A stretch of DNA of 64,000 nucleotides from a bacterium (GTDB lineage Bacteria; Bacillota; Clostridia; Lachnospirales; Lachnospiraceae), in contig JAUNGE010000008.1 of NCBI GenBank assembly GCA_030524675.1, forward strand, positions 1 through 64,000. Reading direction: 5' to 3'. Under the pieces are notes generated by a model. That model was not told the DNA's origin. It saw only the letters and a program-made list of their open reading frames with translations, and did no database searches. The position numbers were made by a program, and so were the translations under genes. Below are positions 11,478 through 20,392 of the stretch, in pieces. Position 1 is the stretch's first letter. The number at the start of each line of letters is the position of its first letter.

Positions 11478-14153
11478 CTAAAAACTTTTTGTCATCTGCA
11501 CTATGCGCACAATTCTGCAAACACATGCTCGTAATTCTGCCTCTGTCAGTTCTCCATTTTTCAGCGCTGCACGAATATTTTCATGGTCAGCGACCATACC
11601 AGGCATAATCAAATCATTTCCTGCTTTGATACAGAGATAACTCTCTGAGCCATTTCCAGTTGTTGTCCAGTCTGTCATAATCAGACCTTTAAATCCCCAT
11701 TCCTTTCTGGCAGCCTGTGTGCATAGGTCTGTGCTATTTGCAGAATGCACCCCATTCACCAGATTATAAGATGTCATAATGGCAAATGGCTGTGATTCCT
11801 TTACAGCAATTTCAAATCCTTTCAGATAAATTTCACGCAAGGCGCGCTCAGAAAGAATACTGTCCACACCCATTCGGTTGTCTTCCTGACTATTGCAGGC
11901 AAAATGTTTGATTGTGGTGCCGGTTTTGCCTTTTTCCTGAACGCCGAGTGTGATTGCAGCTGCTATCTTTCCTGTAAGAAGCGGGTCTTCTGAATAATAT
12001 TCAAAATTTCTTCCACAGAGCGGGTTTCTGTGAATATTCATGCCTGGCGCCAGCCAGAGCGCCACATGAAACAGCTCCATCTCTTCACTGACTGCCCGTC
12101 CGACTTCCTTTATCAATTCCGTATTCCAAGTCTGTGCTAACATGGTTCCAATCGGAAATGCTGTACAATATTGATAATACATAGTAGCATCTTCATATAT
12201 TATTTCCGGCTCAAACAATCCATGTTCCAGGTTTGTTTCACCACTCTGAGGGCAAATTGTGCCATCCTGTGCCACCTGATAATGCTGGTCAAGCCGCAGT
12301 CCTGCTGGACCATCAGCGACCACTATGGACTCCAGCTGTACATCCTCCGGTTTCTCTGCATAAAATCCCACAGTCTGCCCCGCAGCCCCTGGAACAGAAA
12401 GTGCTGCGGTTCCCAGCTCAGATGCCTCACCGCGCACCAGACCGCATACCAGACGAATCATCTGCTCTTGTGTCAATTTATCTGCTATCTCCTCCGCCTG
12501 TTTCATCCAGATATCAGATTCCGCCTGCGTGGCATCCATCTGAAATGAAGTCTTTGATTCTAGCGCCTGCGATGCTTGTGCCGCCTGATTTGTTATTTGA
12601 TTTCCTTCTTGATTTGTGATTTGATTTTCTGTCTGGCTTCCTGTTTGATTTGCTGCGTGATTTCCCGCCTGAATCTGTGCTCTGGAAAGAACAATATCCC
12701 CTTTTTTCTTTGTCAAAACTATACTTGTATCAATATGTTCCAGTACCTCCTCTGCAGTCAATGTTTCTGACAATCCTTCTGGCAACAGAGGCTCTATCTC
12801 TTCCTTGGGGCGGCAGATGTGCTGCACAGCCTCCAAAACGCAGGTTTCCTCCACGTAAAGGACAGCACCTGTCTGAAGTTTATTCGCTCTATCTGCACAA
12901 TTTCCCACCAAAATCTCATATCGTCCCTCATCCACCACCCAGGCGGACATGTCTTCATCAAATCTAGCCAGTTCTCTGTAGGGAATCTCGCAGAGTACGG
13001 TTTCTTCCTCGCCTGGTTTTAAGAGAGAAGTCTTTGCAAAAGCTGCCAGTTTTTTGGATTCTCTCACAACATCACATACCTTTGGAGCTGCCACGTAAAC
13101 CTGAACAACTTCTTTTCCTGCAAAAACATCTCCTGTATTTTTCACCTGTACTGCAACCTGTATACCCTTCTCTTCCGCTTTCACTGAAACAGGCTGTATC
13201 AAAAACGATGTGTATGACAGGCCAAAGCCAAACGGGTAGCGCACCTTATCCGGATTTCTATCAAACCAGCGGTATCCCACCAAAATACCTTCCCGATAAT
13301 ACTCTTTCTCCAAATCGCCATTATTGGCACCAAAACTGTTCGCACATGGCCAGTCCTCATAATGATTTGCCCAGGTATCTGACAGCTTTCCGCTCGGATT
13401 CACCTCCCCGCAAAGCACCTGCCCCACTGCAGTTCCGCCTTCCATTCCGCCCTGCGAAACATACAGAACTGCTTTAATCTGCGGCAGTTCGTCCAAAAAC
13501 GACAGATCTATCAAGCCTCCAGTATTCAACACCAGAACAATCGCACATCCCTGTTCCTGCAGCATCTTTAAATTCTCATACTCTCTGTCAGACAACTGGA
13601 AGTCACCTTTTTTGTTTCTTCTGTCTGCACCTTCACCAGAAATCCTGCTGATAACATAGACAGCAATCTTTGCCTTTTTTGCCATCTCTTCTGTGATTTT
13701 ATTTTCTTCCGGATTCTCAAACGGACATGCAAAATATGCCATAATGAACCTTTTGTTTTCTTCCCGCGCTATTCGCAGAACTTGATCTTTCCAGTCCAGA
13801 CGCGCCTTCTGATAGACTGCATCATAGGTGTCCATCCATGTCTTGTCCGCAATCTGAAAACCTGCCATCTCCATGCCCTGCTCAATCGAAATAGATTCTC
13901 TCTCGTTTACATTGCCGGAGCCAGTTCCGCCCTTCACGGTCTTTCTCGCCCCACTGCCAAAAAGACCTGTCATTGTCCCCTTCGGAAGCGGCAGCAATCC
14001 CTCATTTTTTAATAATACAATTCCCTCTGCAGCGGCCTTAAGTGCAATTTTCCGATGCTTCGTCTCATAAGGTCTTACACTGGAATCTGCAGTGCCATTC
14101 TGTCTTTGTGTCTTGATATGTGTCATAAAATATCCATTGCTTGTCATGGTCAA
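11478..14153 (-). CDS. glycoside hydrolase family 3 enzyme, circularly permuted
   Basis: 891 residues. The usual order of GH3 domains is reversed. The alpha/beta sandwich comes first (GIVLLKNEGLLPL near 45, GSGARKTVKGGTGSGNVNER, FGFGLSYTSF near 325), then a fibronectin-III-like domain (VKNTGDVFAGKEVVQVYV). The TIM-barrel with KHFACNSQEDNR and the nucleophile Asp in GLIMTDWTTTGNG stands at the C-terminus. Between them, near residues 525-560, is an Asn/Gln/Thr repeat (NQTGSQ, NQITNQ). Permuted GH3 enzymes are known among gut Firmicutes and act as beta-glucosidases or related exo-enzymes. No signal peptide is present, so it is intracellular and probably cleaves imported oligosaccharides. The ATG at 14147 is an alternative start. 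Confidence 0.92.
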   Translation of the reverse strand: MTMTSNGYFMTHIKTQRQNGTADSSVRPYETKHRKIALKAAAEGIVLLKNEGLLPLPKGTMTGLFGSGARKTVKGGTGSGNVNERESISIEQGMEMAGFQIADKTWMDTYDAVYQKARLDWKDQVLRIAREENKRFIMAYFACPFENPEENKITEEMAKKAKIAVYVISRISGEGADRRNKKGDFQLSDREYENLKMLQEQGCAIVLVLNTGGLIDLSFLDELPQIKAVLYVSQGGMEGGTAVGQVLCGEVNPSGKLSDTWANHYEDWPCANSFGANNGDLEKEYYREGILVGYRWFDRNPDKVRYPFGFGLSYTSFLIQPVSVKAEEKGIQVAVQVKNTGDVFAGKEVVQVYVAAPKVCDVVRESKKLAAFAKTSLLKPGEEETVLCEIPYRELARFDEDMSAWVVDEGRYEILVGNCADRANKLQTGAVLYVEETCVLEAVQHICRPKEEIEPLLPEGLSETLTAEEVLEHIDTSIVLTKKKGDIVLSRAQIQAGNHAANQTGSQTENQITNQEGNQITNQAAQASQALESKTSFQMDATQAESDIWMKQAEEIADKLTQEQMIRLVCGLVRGEASELGTAALSVPGAAGQTVGFYAEKPEDVQLESIVVADGPAGLRLDQHYQVAQDGTICPQSGETNLEHGLFEPEIIYEDATMYYQYCTAFPIGTMLAQTWNTELIKEVGRAVSEEMELFHVALWLAPGMNIHRNPLCGRNFEYYSEDPLLTGKIAAAITLGVQEKGKTGTTIKHFACNSQEDNRMGVDSILSERALREIYLKGFEIAVKESQPFAIMTSYNLVNGVHSANSTDLCTQAARKEWGFKGLIMTDWTTTGNGSESYLCIKAGNDLIMPGMVADHENIRAALKNGELTEAELRACVCRIVRIVQMTKSF

Positions 14154-14517
14154 AGTTCCACAGGCTTATCTGTATGAGGAAGCAGCACCCTGTGCCAAGT
14201 CCCTGTATCAGACCCCTTGTGCCGAAACCTCTGCACTGGAATCTTTATGTCGGACCTTCTCCTATCGAATTCAGGCCACAACAATTTTCCTTTCTGTTAA
14301 GTATATGCTTCCTGTGTCATCTTTTTTTATAATACCATACCTACATGTATCTTTCTATCCATTTTCTTCACACATTTTTGTACTTTTTTTCTGTAATTTA
14401 TCCGTATTTTCTTTTTATTTTTGTCAACCTCCACTCTCTTCTCTCATATGTTAAACTAAAACATTTCAGCTACAACTCAGCCTCACAGCTGCATGTAGCT
14501 TCTTTTGAGGTCATTCT
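14154..14517. other. divergent intergenic region, no gene
   Basis: 364 bp between the GH3 gene and the DUF4397-like gene. It is AT-rich and contains TTGACA on the minus strand (14427-14422), a possible -35 for the GH3 gene, but no clear -10 at standard spacing. No structured RNA or repeat was recognised. Confidence 0.4.
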
Positions 14518-15135
14518 ATGATTTGCTCTTATGTATTTTCCTCTGTCCGTTTTCTCAATGCCTGTACCTACACATATCCGGTTTCTGTGTGTATAGATGG
14601 ACGTTCTGTCTCCTCACCATTTAGCTTTGGCGAAGCAACAGAATACATTGGTGTCATGCCAGGAACTCATACCGTCACAATCCGGCAGGCTTGTTCCAAA
14701 TGCCAGACTCTGTACTCGCAGCCGCTCTTTTTTTCCGCAAATGAAGTGTCCACTTTTATCTTGCTTGACAGTGGCAGAGGCATGACATTATCTCGGATGA
14801 CAGATTCCCTTCCAGACATGCCAAACCTCTCAAAAGACAGTGGATGCTACCGGATGGCAAATCTCTCCTACCCAAATTCCAACATTACTGTTTTCCCAAC
14901 CAATGCTTCTGCTGCAGATACTCAGACTCCTCTCGTTTCAGGCCTCACATTCCAGGCTGCTACACTCCCCCAACCATTTCCATGCGGCAATTTTTCTCTG
15001 CATATCTCAGAAGCATCTGGTCCGCTTTCTTTCAATTACTCCATAAAAATACAGCCAGAAACCCTCTCCACCACCTATTTTATAGGAAATCCGTGGTGTA
15101 TCAAAAGTTTTCTGGCTGTTACTCTGGAAACCTGA
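14518..15135 (+). CDS. DUF4397-like protein
   Basis: 205 residues from the ATG at 14518 behind TTTTGAGG. The pattern VRFLNACTYTYPVSVCIDGR, FSFGEATEYIGVMPGTHTV, IRQAC, ANEVSTFILLDSGRGMTLSR and MANLSYPNSNITVFPT matches DUF4397 (residues about 10-180). That beta-sandwich repeat domain is usually found in secreted proteins. There is no signal peptide or membrane segment here, so it is predicted cytoplasmic. In Firmicutes the family is poorly characterised. One of few plus-strand genes in the region. Function unknown. Confidence 0.7.
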   Translation: MICSYVFSSVRFLNACTYTYPVSVCIDGRSVSSPFSFGEATEYIGVMPGTHTVTIRQACSKCQTLYSQPLFFSANEVSTFILLDSGRGMTLSRMTDSLPDMPNLSKDSGCYRMANLSYPNSNITVFPTNASAADTQTPLVSGLTFQAATLPQPFPCGNFSLHISEASGPLSFNYSIKIQPETLSTTYFIGNPWCIKSFLAVTLET

Positions 15136-15257
15136 TTCTCTGATTCAAAATCGAAATCTGATGTTCTGATTTAGTTGGTTCTCTGACTCAAAATCGAAAT
15201 CCAATGCTCTGATTTGGTTCTCTGATTCAAAACCAAATTTTCAGGTTTCGATTTTGA
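15136..15257 (+). repeat. degenerate tandem repeat ending in an inverted repeat
   Basis: Three units beginning TTCTCTGAYTCAAAAYC start at 15136, 15179 and 15218 (periods 43 and 39). TCAAAATCGAAA of the units is complementary to TTTCGATTTTGA at about 15246-15257, so the RNA can fold. It may end transcription between the convergent DUF4397-like gene and rlmB. Confidence 0.55.
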
Positions 15258-15383
15258 AGTCGAATTTTTTACTTCCAAACTTTTAACTTCCAAACCAGAC
15301 ATAAAAATTAATTTTTTCTCATGAAATAGTGTACAAGTGTACAATACCCGAATCATGCCCCACTATGATTGTTATGATACATT

Positions 15384-16130
15384 TTATTTCATGCCCAAGC
15401 GCTGTCTGACAATCTCATATGCCAGAACACCAGCCGCCACAGAGGCATTCAGGGAATCAATATCTCCCTTCATCGGAATCGATGCCACCATATCACAGTG
15501 CTCTTTCACCAACTTGCTGACTCCATCGCCCTCATTTCCGATGACAACACCAATCGGCCCCTTCAGGTCAAGACGATACATGGTCTCTCCACCCATATCT
15601 GCGCAGACAAACCAAAGCCCTTCTTTTTTCAGTTCCTCCATGGTAGCTACCAAATTCGTCACCTTCGCTACAGGAGTATAGGAAATCGCTCCGGCAGACG
15701 CCTTGGCTACAGTCGCTGTCAGACCAACTGCGCGGCGTTTTGGAATAATAACACCGTGGGCGCCTGCCAGATTGGCAGTACGGATGATTGCGCCCAGATT
15801 ATGCGGGTCCTCAATACCATCAAGAATGAATAAAAATGGTGGTTCTCCTTTTTCCTTCGCTGCTTTCAGAATATCCTCCACTTCACTGTACTCATACACT
15901 GCCGTGTATGCAATCACACCCTGGTGCTTTCCCGTCTCAGACATATGGTCCAAGCGCTCTTTGGTTACAAAATTTATAATGGTATCATGTTTTTTCGCCT
16001 CTCTCACAATGGTGCGGACTGGCCCGTCCTGGCATCCATCCAAAACAAACAGTTTGTCCACAGTTTTTCCAGCACGGAATGCCTCAAGCACAGCATTGCG
16101 GCCCTCTATTGTCTGTTCTTCAAATCTCAT
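15384..16130 (-). CDS. rlmB: TrmH-family RNA 2'-O-methyltransferase (RlmB type)
   Basis: 248 residues when started at the ATG at 16130, which has GGAGG eight bases upstream. The longer frame to 16172 adds only a repetitive MQKIEAMQKM leader. An N-terminal substrate-binding part (TIEGRNAVLEAFRAG) is followed by the SPOUT knot motifs IRTANLAGAHGVIIPK, GVVIGNEGDGVS and SIPMKGDIDSLNASVAAGVL. RlmB methylates the ribose of G2251 in 23S rRNA; some Firmicute relatives modify tRNA instead. It follows mrnC, separated by a terminator-like hairpin. Confidence 0.9.
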   Translation of the reverse strand: MRFEEQTIEGRNAVLEAFRAGKTVDKLFVLDGCQDGPVRTIVREAKKHDTIINFVTKERLDHMSETGKHQGVIAYTAVYEYSEVEDILKAAKEKGEPPFLFILDGIEDPHNLGAIIRTANLAGAHGVIIPKRRAVGLTATVAKASAGAISYTPVAKVTNLVATMEELKKEGLWFVCADMGGETMYRLDLKGPIGVVIGNEGDGVSKLVKEHCDMVASIPMKGDIDSLNASVAAGVLAYEIVRQRLGMK

Positions 16131-16194
16131 CTGCTTTTCCTCCATTTTCTGCATTGCTTCTATTTTCTGCATTTCTTCTATGTAAAAAACAGAA

Positions 16195-16241
16195 ATACCA
16201 TGTATCTGCCGGAATCTTCTACACCGGAGGATACATGGTAT
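16195..16241 (-). terminator. hairpin between mrnC and rlmB
   Basis: ATACCATGTATC and GATACATGGTAT form a perfect 12-bp stem with an inner CCGG/CCGG pair, followed on the minus strand by TTCTGTTTTTT. It should stop or attenuate the cysS-mrnC transcript before rlmB. Confidence 0.75.
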
Positions 16242-16273
16242 TCCACCCGTTTTTCTTTATGACAGTCAGAAAT

Positions 16274-16798
16274 TCATTCCTGAAAACCCACTGCCGCTAA
16301 TCCTATCTCAATCAATTCCATCATCCGAGAAAACTCCCGATTGAGGTACAGATACCCAATCAGCGCCTCAAATCCTGTCGCCATCCGGTAATCCTTCATG
16401 CTGGCATTCTTCGCCATCGTCGCCGCCTTTGCATTCCGCCCGCGCTTATAAATGGCATGTTCCTGCGGTGTCAAAACATGCTCTATCGCTATTATCATGT
16501 TTGCCTGCGCTTCGGCCTTGACAAACTGCGTTGTCTTTTTGTGCATCTTATTCACCTGCATATTAGCCTCTGACACAATGCGGCTGCGAATCACCAGCTC
16601 ATATACAGCATCTCCGATATAAGCAAGGACAAGCGGTGAGTACTGACTGGCATCCATGGAACGGTCTGCGCTGAGTATTTTCAGAAAACATTCCTCATCA
16701 ACCGCCTGCTGTACCTGCTTTTCCTGAGATTTTCCTGTTTCCTGTACTGCCTGTATTTCTTGTACTTCTTGCGCTTCCTGCATTACATTCTCTTCCAT
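16274..16798 (-). CDS. mrnC: mini-ribonuclease III
   Basis: 174 residues. A low-complexity N-terminus (QEVQEIQAVQETG) precedes the RNase III catalytic fold: YSPLVLAYIGDAVYELVIRS with the signature Asp/Glu, then GRNAKAATMAKNASMKDYRM and ATGFEALIGYLYL. There is no dsRNA-binding domain, as expected for MrnC, which matures 23S rRNA in Firmicutes. The start overlaps the end of cysS by 16 bases and has AGGGAGGGTG in front. This linkage to cysS and rlmB is conserved in the phylum. The N-terminal extension of about 35 residues is longer than usual. Confidence 0.93.
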   Translation of the reverse strand: MEENVMQEAQEVQEIQAVQETGKSQEKQVQQAVDEECFLKILSADRSMDASQYSPLVLAYIGDAVYELVIRSRIVSEANMQVNKMHKKTTQFVKAEAQANMIIAIEHVLTPQEHAIYKRGRNAKAATMAKNASMKDYRMATGFEALIGYLYLNREFSRMMELIEIGLAAVGFQE

Positions 16799-18222
16799 TT
16801 TACACCCTCCCTGGTATCTTCAAGCACAATTCCCATACCAAGAAGTGTTCCTCTGATTTCATCCGCCAGAGCGAAGTTCTTCGCCTTTCTGGCTGCCTGT
16901 CTTTTGGCAATCATCTCTTCTATTTCACTGTCCAGAACTTCTTTCTTTCTCTCTGTCAAAATTCCTAGGACATCGCACAATGTCTCCATCGTATGTTTCA
17001 CAGAGACAACCAGTTCTTTTGAGCTGGTTTCATCCACGGATGTATTTGCCAGCTTCACCAGCTCAAACACAGCCGAAATGGCATCTGCGGTGTTGAAATC
17101 ATCTTCCATCGCTGCCTCGTACTTTTCTACCAGCGCCTGTACATCCTTCAGCACCTCTGCTTCTCTTCCCTCTTTCGCTTCTTTTTCCTTCTGTCCTTCC
17201 CCCTGTGCACCGTCAGCTGCTTTTGCCTCCAGCTCTCTCAGACGCTCCATGGAAGTCAGAATCCTCTCCAGACCATTCTTAGAAGCTTCCATCAGGTCAC
17301 GGCTGAAATTCAGCGGACTTCTATAATGGGCACTGAGCATAAAGAAGCGAAGTACCTGCAAATCATACTGTTCGCTGATATCACGCACAGTAAAGAAGTT
17401 TCCGAGAGACTTACTCATTTTTTTATTATCAATATTCAAAAATGCATTGTGCATCCAGTAGTTTGCAAATGTCTTGCCGTTTGCCGCCTCGCTCTGCGCA
17501 ATCTCATTCTCATGATGTGGGAAAATCAGGTCCTCACCACCTGCATGGATGTCAATCTGCTCTCCGAGATATTTCTTGGACATCACAGAGCACTCAATAT
17601 GCCATCCAGGACGTCCCTCACACCATGGGGATACCCAGAACGGTTCCCCCTCTTTTTTCGGCTTCCAGAGCACAAAATCTGTCGGGTCCTCTTTTCCCTC
17701 TTCACCAGTCACTTTAATTTCACGGAAACCAGACTGCAAATCTTCCAGATTCTTGTGGGACAGTTTGCCATACTCCTTAAAGGAACTCGTTCTGAAATAT
17801 ACGGTACCATCCGCTGCCACATATGCATGGCCTTTGTCAATCAGAGTCTGAATCATCTCGATCATACCGTCAATTTCCTCAGTTGCCAGCGGATGCTTTG
17901 TCGCTGGTCTTACATTCATTCCCTTCATATCTTTCTTGCACTCTTCAATATAGCGCTTGGAAATAACCGAGGAATCCACTCCCTCCTCGATTGCTGCCTT
18001 GATAATTTTGTCATCTACATCTGTAAAATTTGACACAAAATTCACATCATATCCCTTGTACTCAAAATAACGTCTCACCGTATCAAACACAATCATCGGT
18101 CTTGCATTTCCAATATGGATATAATTATAAACAGTAGGACCGCAGACATACATCTTTACCTTTCCAGGCTCTAACGGCTCAAATTCTTGTTTGCTCTTTG
18201 TCAATGTATTATAAATTTTCAT
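16783..18222 (-). CDS. cysS: cysteinyl-tRNA synthetase
   Basis: 479 residues, normal for the family. The class I motifs are HIGN (residue 37, in YNYIHIGNARPMIVFD) and KMSKS (near 269). The zinc ligands are visible as CGPT, CEGRPGWHIECS and HHENE. A Lys/Glu-rich linker (EGQKEKEAKEGREAEV) lies before the C-terminal helical domain. It charges tRNA-Cys. It is first of the cysS-mrnC group; no T-box leader was recognised in the short gap before ispF. Confidence 0.97.
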   Translation of the reverse strand: MKIYNTLTKSKQEFEPLEPGKVKMYVCGPTVYNYIHIGNARPMIVFDTVRRYFEYKGYDVNFVSNFTDVDDKIIKAAIEEGVDSSVISKRYIEECKKDMKGMNVRPATKHPLATEEIDGMIEMIQTLIDKGHAYVAADGTVYFRTSSFKEYGKLSHKNLEDLQSGFREIKVTGEEGKEDPTDFVLWKPKKEGEPFWVSPWCEGRPGWHIECSVMSKKYLGEQIDIHAGGEDLIFPHHENEIAQSEAANGKTFANYWMHNAFLNIDNKKMSKSLGNFFTVRDISEQYDLQVLRFFMLSAHYRSPLNFSRDLMEASKNGLERILTSMERLRELEAKAADGAQGEGQKEKEAKEGREAEVLKDVQALVEKYEAAMEDDFNTADAISAVFELVKLANTSVDETSSKELVVSVKHTMETLCDVLGILTERKKEVLDSEIEEMIAKRQAARKAKNFALADEIRGTLLGMGIVLEDTREGVKWKRM

Positions 18223-18308
18223 CTCTCATTCCCTTTCTTTCCCTGCTCTCATTTCAGTTTTCTCCCCGCAGATTTTATATTCTTATTTCTCAAACATATT
18301 TCTGCTTT

Positions 18309-18851
18309 CTATTGCCCCGATTTGGGGCAGCCAGGGCAGCCCCCGTAGGAAATACACCTATCATCATACTGATAATCTGCCACGCTGGAAAGAAGAGCGA
18401 TTGCCTGTGCAGAAATCCCCTCACCGTTTCCGGTAAATCCCAGCCCTTCCTCTGTCGTCGCCTTGATGCTCACCTGATTCGTCTGAATTCCCAATACCTT
18501 CGCGATATTTTCTGCCATCTGCGGACGATATGCTGCTAACTTCGGGCGCTGCGCAATAATCGTCGCATCAATATTTTCAATCATATATCGCTTTTCCTGC
18601 AGCAAAGTTCCCACATGTCCTAAAAGCTCCATGCTCGAAATCCCTTTGTATACTGGATCACTGTCTGGAAAATGCTGCCCGATATCGCCTAAAGCTGCCG
18701 CTCCGAGCAGAGCGTCCATGATGGCATGCACCAGAACATCCGCATCCGAATGTCCCAAAAGTCCCTTTTCATAGGGAATCTTTACGCCTCCCAAAATCAA
18801 ATCTCTTCCTTCTGTCAGCCGATGTACATCATATCCCTGTCCAATTCTCAT
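18309..18851 (-). CDS. ispF: 2-C-methyl-D-erythritol 2,4-cyclodiphosphate synthase
   Basis: 180 residues from the ATG at 18851 behind [15 protein letters not shown] holds the metal-binding DxH, followed by [31 protein letters not shown] and [19 protein letters not shown]. It makes the cyclic diphosphate of the MEP isoprenoid route. The enzyme normally ends shortly after the AQAIALL helix (about 158 residues). Here about 20 extra residues follow and end in [15 protein letters not shown], with three Cys in a CxxxxCxxC array. That tail could bind metal; this is inference. It lies next to cysS, as often in Firmicutes. Confidence 0.95.
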   Translation of the reverse strand: MRIGQGYDVHRLTEGRDLILGGVKIPYEKGLLGHSDADVLVHAIMDALLGAAALGDIGQHFPDSDPVYKGISSMELLGHVGTLLQEKRYMIENIDATIIAQRPKLAAYRPQMAENIAKVLGIQTNQVSIKATTEEGLGFTGNGEGISAQAIALLSSVADYQYDDRCISYGGCPGCPKSGQ

Positions 18852-18985
18852 AGATTTCTCCATTCTCTTTATTTCCAGTTCTATTTATTTCCATTTTTAT
18901 TTATTTCTTCATTTCTATTTTTTACTTTTTAATTTCTATAATCATTTACTTCTCAATTTTTAATCTTTGGTCTTGTGCAATCATC

Positions 18986-19915
18986 TTACACAATCATGCA
19001 AATCTGCTTTGAAATACAGCGGATTTCCAAATCCGTCTGGCTGTAACAGCTCTCACCATCCACATGGACTGGCACCGGCGTATCCACATGCATCCTCACC
19101 TCGTGGCACTGAAAACTCCTCAAACCTTTGCCCTTCTTTCGATTGCCAATGTATGCATGAACAAGAACCGCAAACAGCTTTTTCTTGGAATCACTGTTAA
19201 ACACAGAGACATCCAGCAGACCGTCTGTGCAGTCCGCATTCGGTGCAAACCGAAATCCACCGCCCTCATATGGGTGAATGTGCGTAGAAATAAAGTAAAT
19301 GTGATTAAATTCCACTTTGCGCATTCCATCCAAAATCAGATACCCTGTCACCGGTTTTGCCAGAATCAATCTCTTTAAGCCCACTGCCAGATACACCATC
19401 TTTCCCATATGGTATGGCGCCAGTTTTTTCTTTGTCTTGGAATATAAAATCTCGTGACAGACTGCTGCATCAAACCCCATACCGCTGCTGACCGCAAAAC
19501 GCCTGTGTGAAACTTCCTCACTTCCATAAGAAACCACACCGTAATCAATCAGGCGATATCCCTTTGGTGATAAAATATGCTGCAGAGCTTTCCGAGGGCT
19601 CTGAGGAAGTTTCAGGCTTCTTGCCAAGTCATTTCCGCTTCCCGCCGGAATATATCCAAATGGAATTGTCCTTTCACAGCATAAACCATCCAATACTTCA
19701 TTTACAGTCCCATCTCCACCGACTGCCACAATGGTTCCTGGCATTTTCTTTTTTCCTTCCGACAGCTCCTTTGCAAATTTTTTGGCATCACCAGGCCGCT
19801 GCGTCAGATATGCTTCATATGCTGTGCCGCTCCTCTTCAATTCTTCTTCTATTTTCTCCCAAATTTTCTTTCCTTTCCCGCTGCGGGAATTCCTATTCAC
19901 AATGAAATAATACAT
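18986..19915 (-). CDS. diacylglycerol/lipid kinase family protein
   Basis: 309 residues starting at the ATG at 19915 with GGAGG in front. The TTG reading at 19927 would lie inside the ribosome site. FIVNRNSRSGKGKKIWEKIE opens the DAGK catalytic domain, GGDGTVNEVLDGL is the nucleotide-binding signature, and FGYIPAGSGNDLARSL follows. The C-terminal domain contains GGFRFAPNADCTDGLLDVS. Members phosphorylate diacylglycerol or related lipids at the membrane (DgkB/YegS type). The exact substrate cannot be given. A TATAAT at 19999-19994 may be its promoter -10. Confidence 0.88.
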   Translation of the reverse strand: MYYFIVNRNSRSGKGKKIWEKIEEELKRSGTAYEAYLTQRPGDAKKFAKELSEGKKKMPGTIVAVGGDGTVNEVLDGLCCERTIPFGYIPAGSGNDLARSLKLPQSPRKALQHILSPKGYRLIDYGVVSYGSEEVSHRRFAVSSGMGFDAAVCHEILYSKTKKKLAPYHMGKMVYLAVGLKRLILAKPVTGYLILDGMRKVEFNHIYFISTHIHPYEGGGFRFAPNADCTDGLLDVSVFNSDSKKKLFAVLVHAYIGNRKKGKGLRSFQCHEVRMHVDTPVPVHVDGESCYSQTDLEIRCISKQICMIV

Positions 19916-20054
19916 GGATGCCTCCAAAAATAGTCCGAACTAGAAAGAACCTACCTCTATACCACTGTCCTTACACTACTGTCTGGTCGTTTCATTATAG
20001 CACAAAACGCATAAAAAAGATAATAAAATTTCTAAAAAAAATCGAAAAAAGCTA

Positions 20055-20083
20055 TTGACATTTTGAAAAGAAACGGTTATACT
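20055..20083 (+). promoter_or_regulatory. promoter of the tRNA-Val/tRNA-Met pair
   Basis: TTGACA (20055-20060), 17-bp spacer, TATACT (20078-20083), about 25 bases before the first tRNA. Confidence 0.85.
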
Positions 20084-20108
20084 ATCAGAGCAGTCGGGAA
20101 ATGGCTAA

Positions 20109-20181
20109 GGGGTCTTAGCTCAGCTGGGAGAGCATCTGCCTTACAAGCAGAGGGTCACAGGTTCGAGCCCTGTAGGCCCCA
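20109..20181 (+). tRNA. tRNA-Val (TAC anticodon)
   Basis: 73 nt. Acceptor GGGGTCT/AGGCCCC (one T-G pair), D arm AGCTCAGCTGGGAGAGC, anticodon stem TCTGC/GCAGA around CTTACAA giving TAC, T arm with GGTTCGAGCC. CCA is not encoded. Confidence 0.95.
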
Positions 20182-20217
20182 CTTCTTCTTCGACTCCATA
20201 CAGTCAATTTTATATAT

Positions 20218-20291
20218 GGCGGAATAGCTCAGTTGGCTAGAGCACACGGTTCATACCCGTGGTGTCGAGAGTTCAAATCTCCCTTCCGCTA
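20218..20291 (+). tRNA. tRNA-Met (CAT anticodon), elongator type
   Basis: 74 nt. Acceptor GGCGGAA/TTCCGCT, anticodon stem CACGG/CCGTG around TTCATAC giving CAT, T arm GTTCAAATC. It lacks the three G-C pairs at the anticodon and the unpaired 1-72 of an initiator, so it is elongator Met, or Ile if the C is lysidine-modified by TilS. Confidence 0.9.
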
Positions 20292-20301
20292 CTTTTAAAA
20301 G

Positions 20302-20341
20302 CCTCGAAAACTTTGCAGTTGCTTAGTTTTCGAGGTTTTTT
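20302..20341 (+). terminator. terminator of the tRNA operon
   Basis: CCTCGAAAACT pairs perfectly with AGTTTTCGAGG across twelve bases, followed by TTTTTT. Confidence 0.9.
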
Positions 20342-20392
20342 GTTCGGTTTTTTATTCTTTTTGTTCTTTTTGCTCTATTTCTTTTTCCACTT

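Noticed and set aside
12171-14332. Series of long plus-strand frames opposite the GH3 gene
   Set aside because: They are antisense to a clear glycosidase and have His/Leu/Pro-rich translations typical of shadow frames.
18223-18308. T-box leader for cysS
   Set aside because: The gap to ispF is only about 86 bp and shows no T-box sequence or specifier stem.
20218-20291. Initiator tRNA-fMet
   Set aside because: The anticodon stem has CACGG/CCGTG rather than three G-C pairs at the loop, and the first acceptor pair is G-T, so it is the elongator type.
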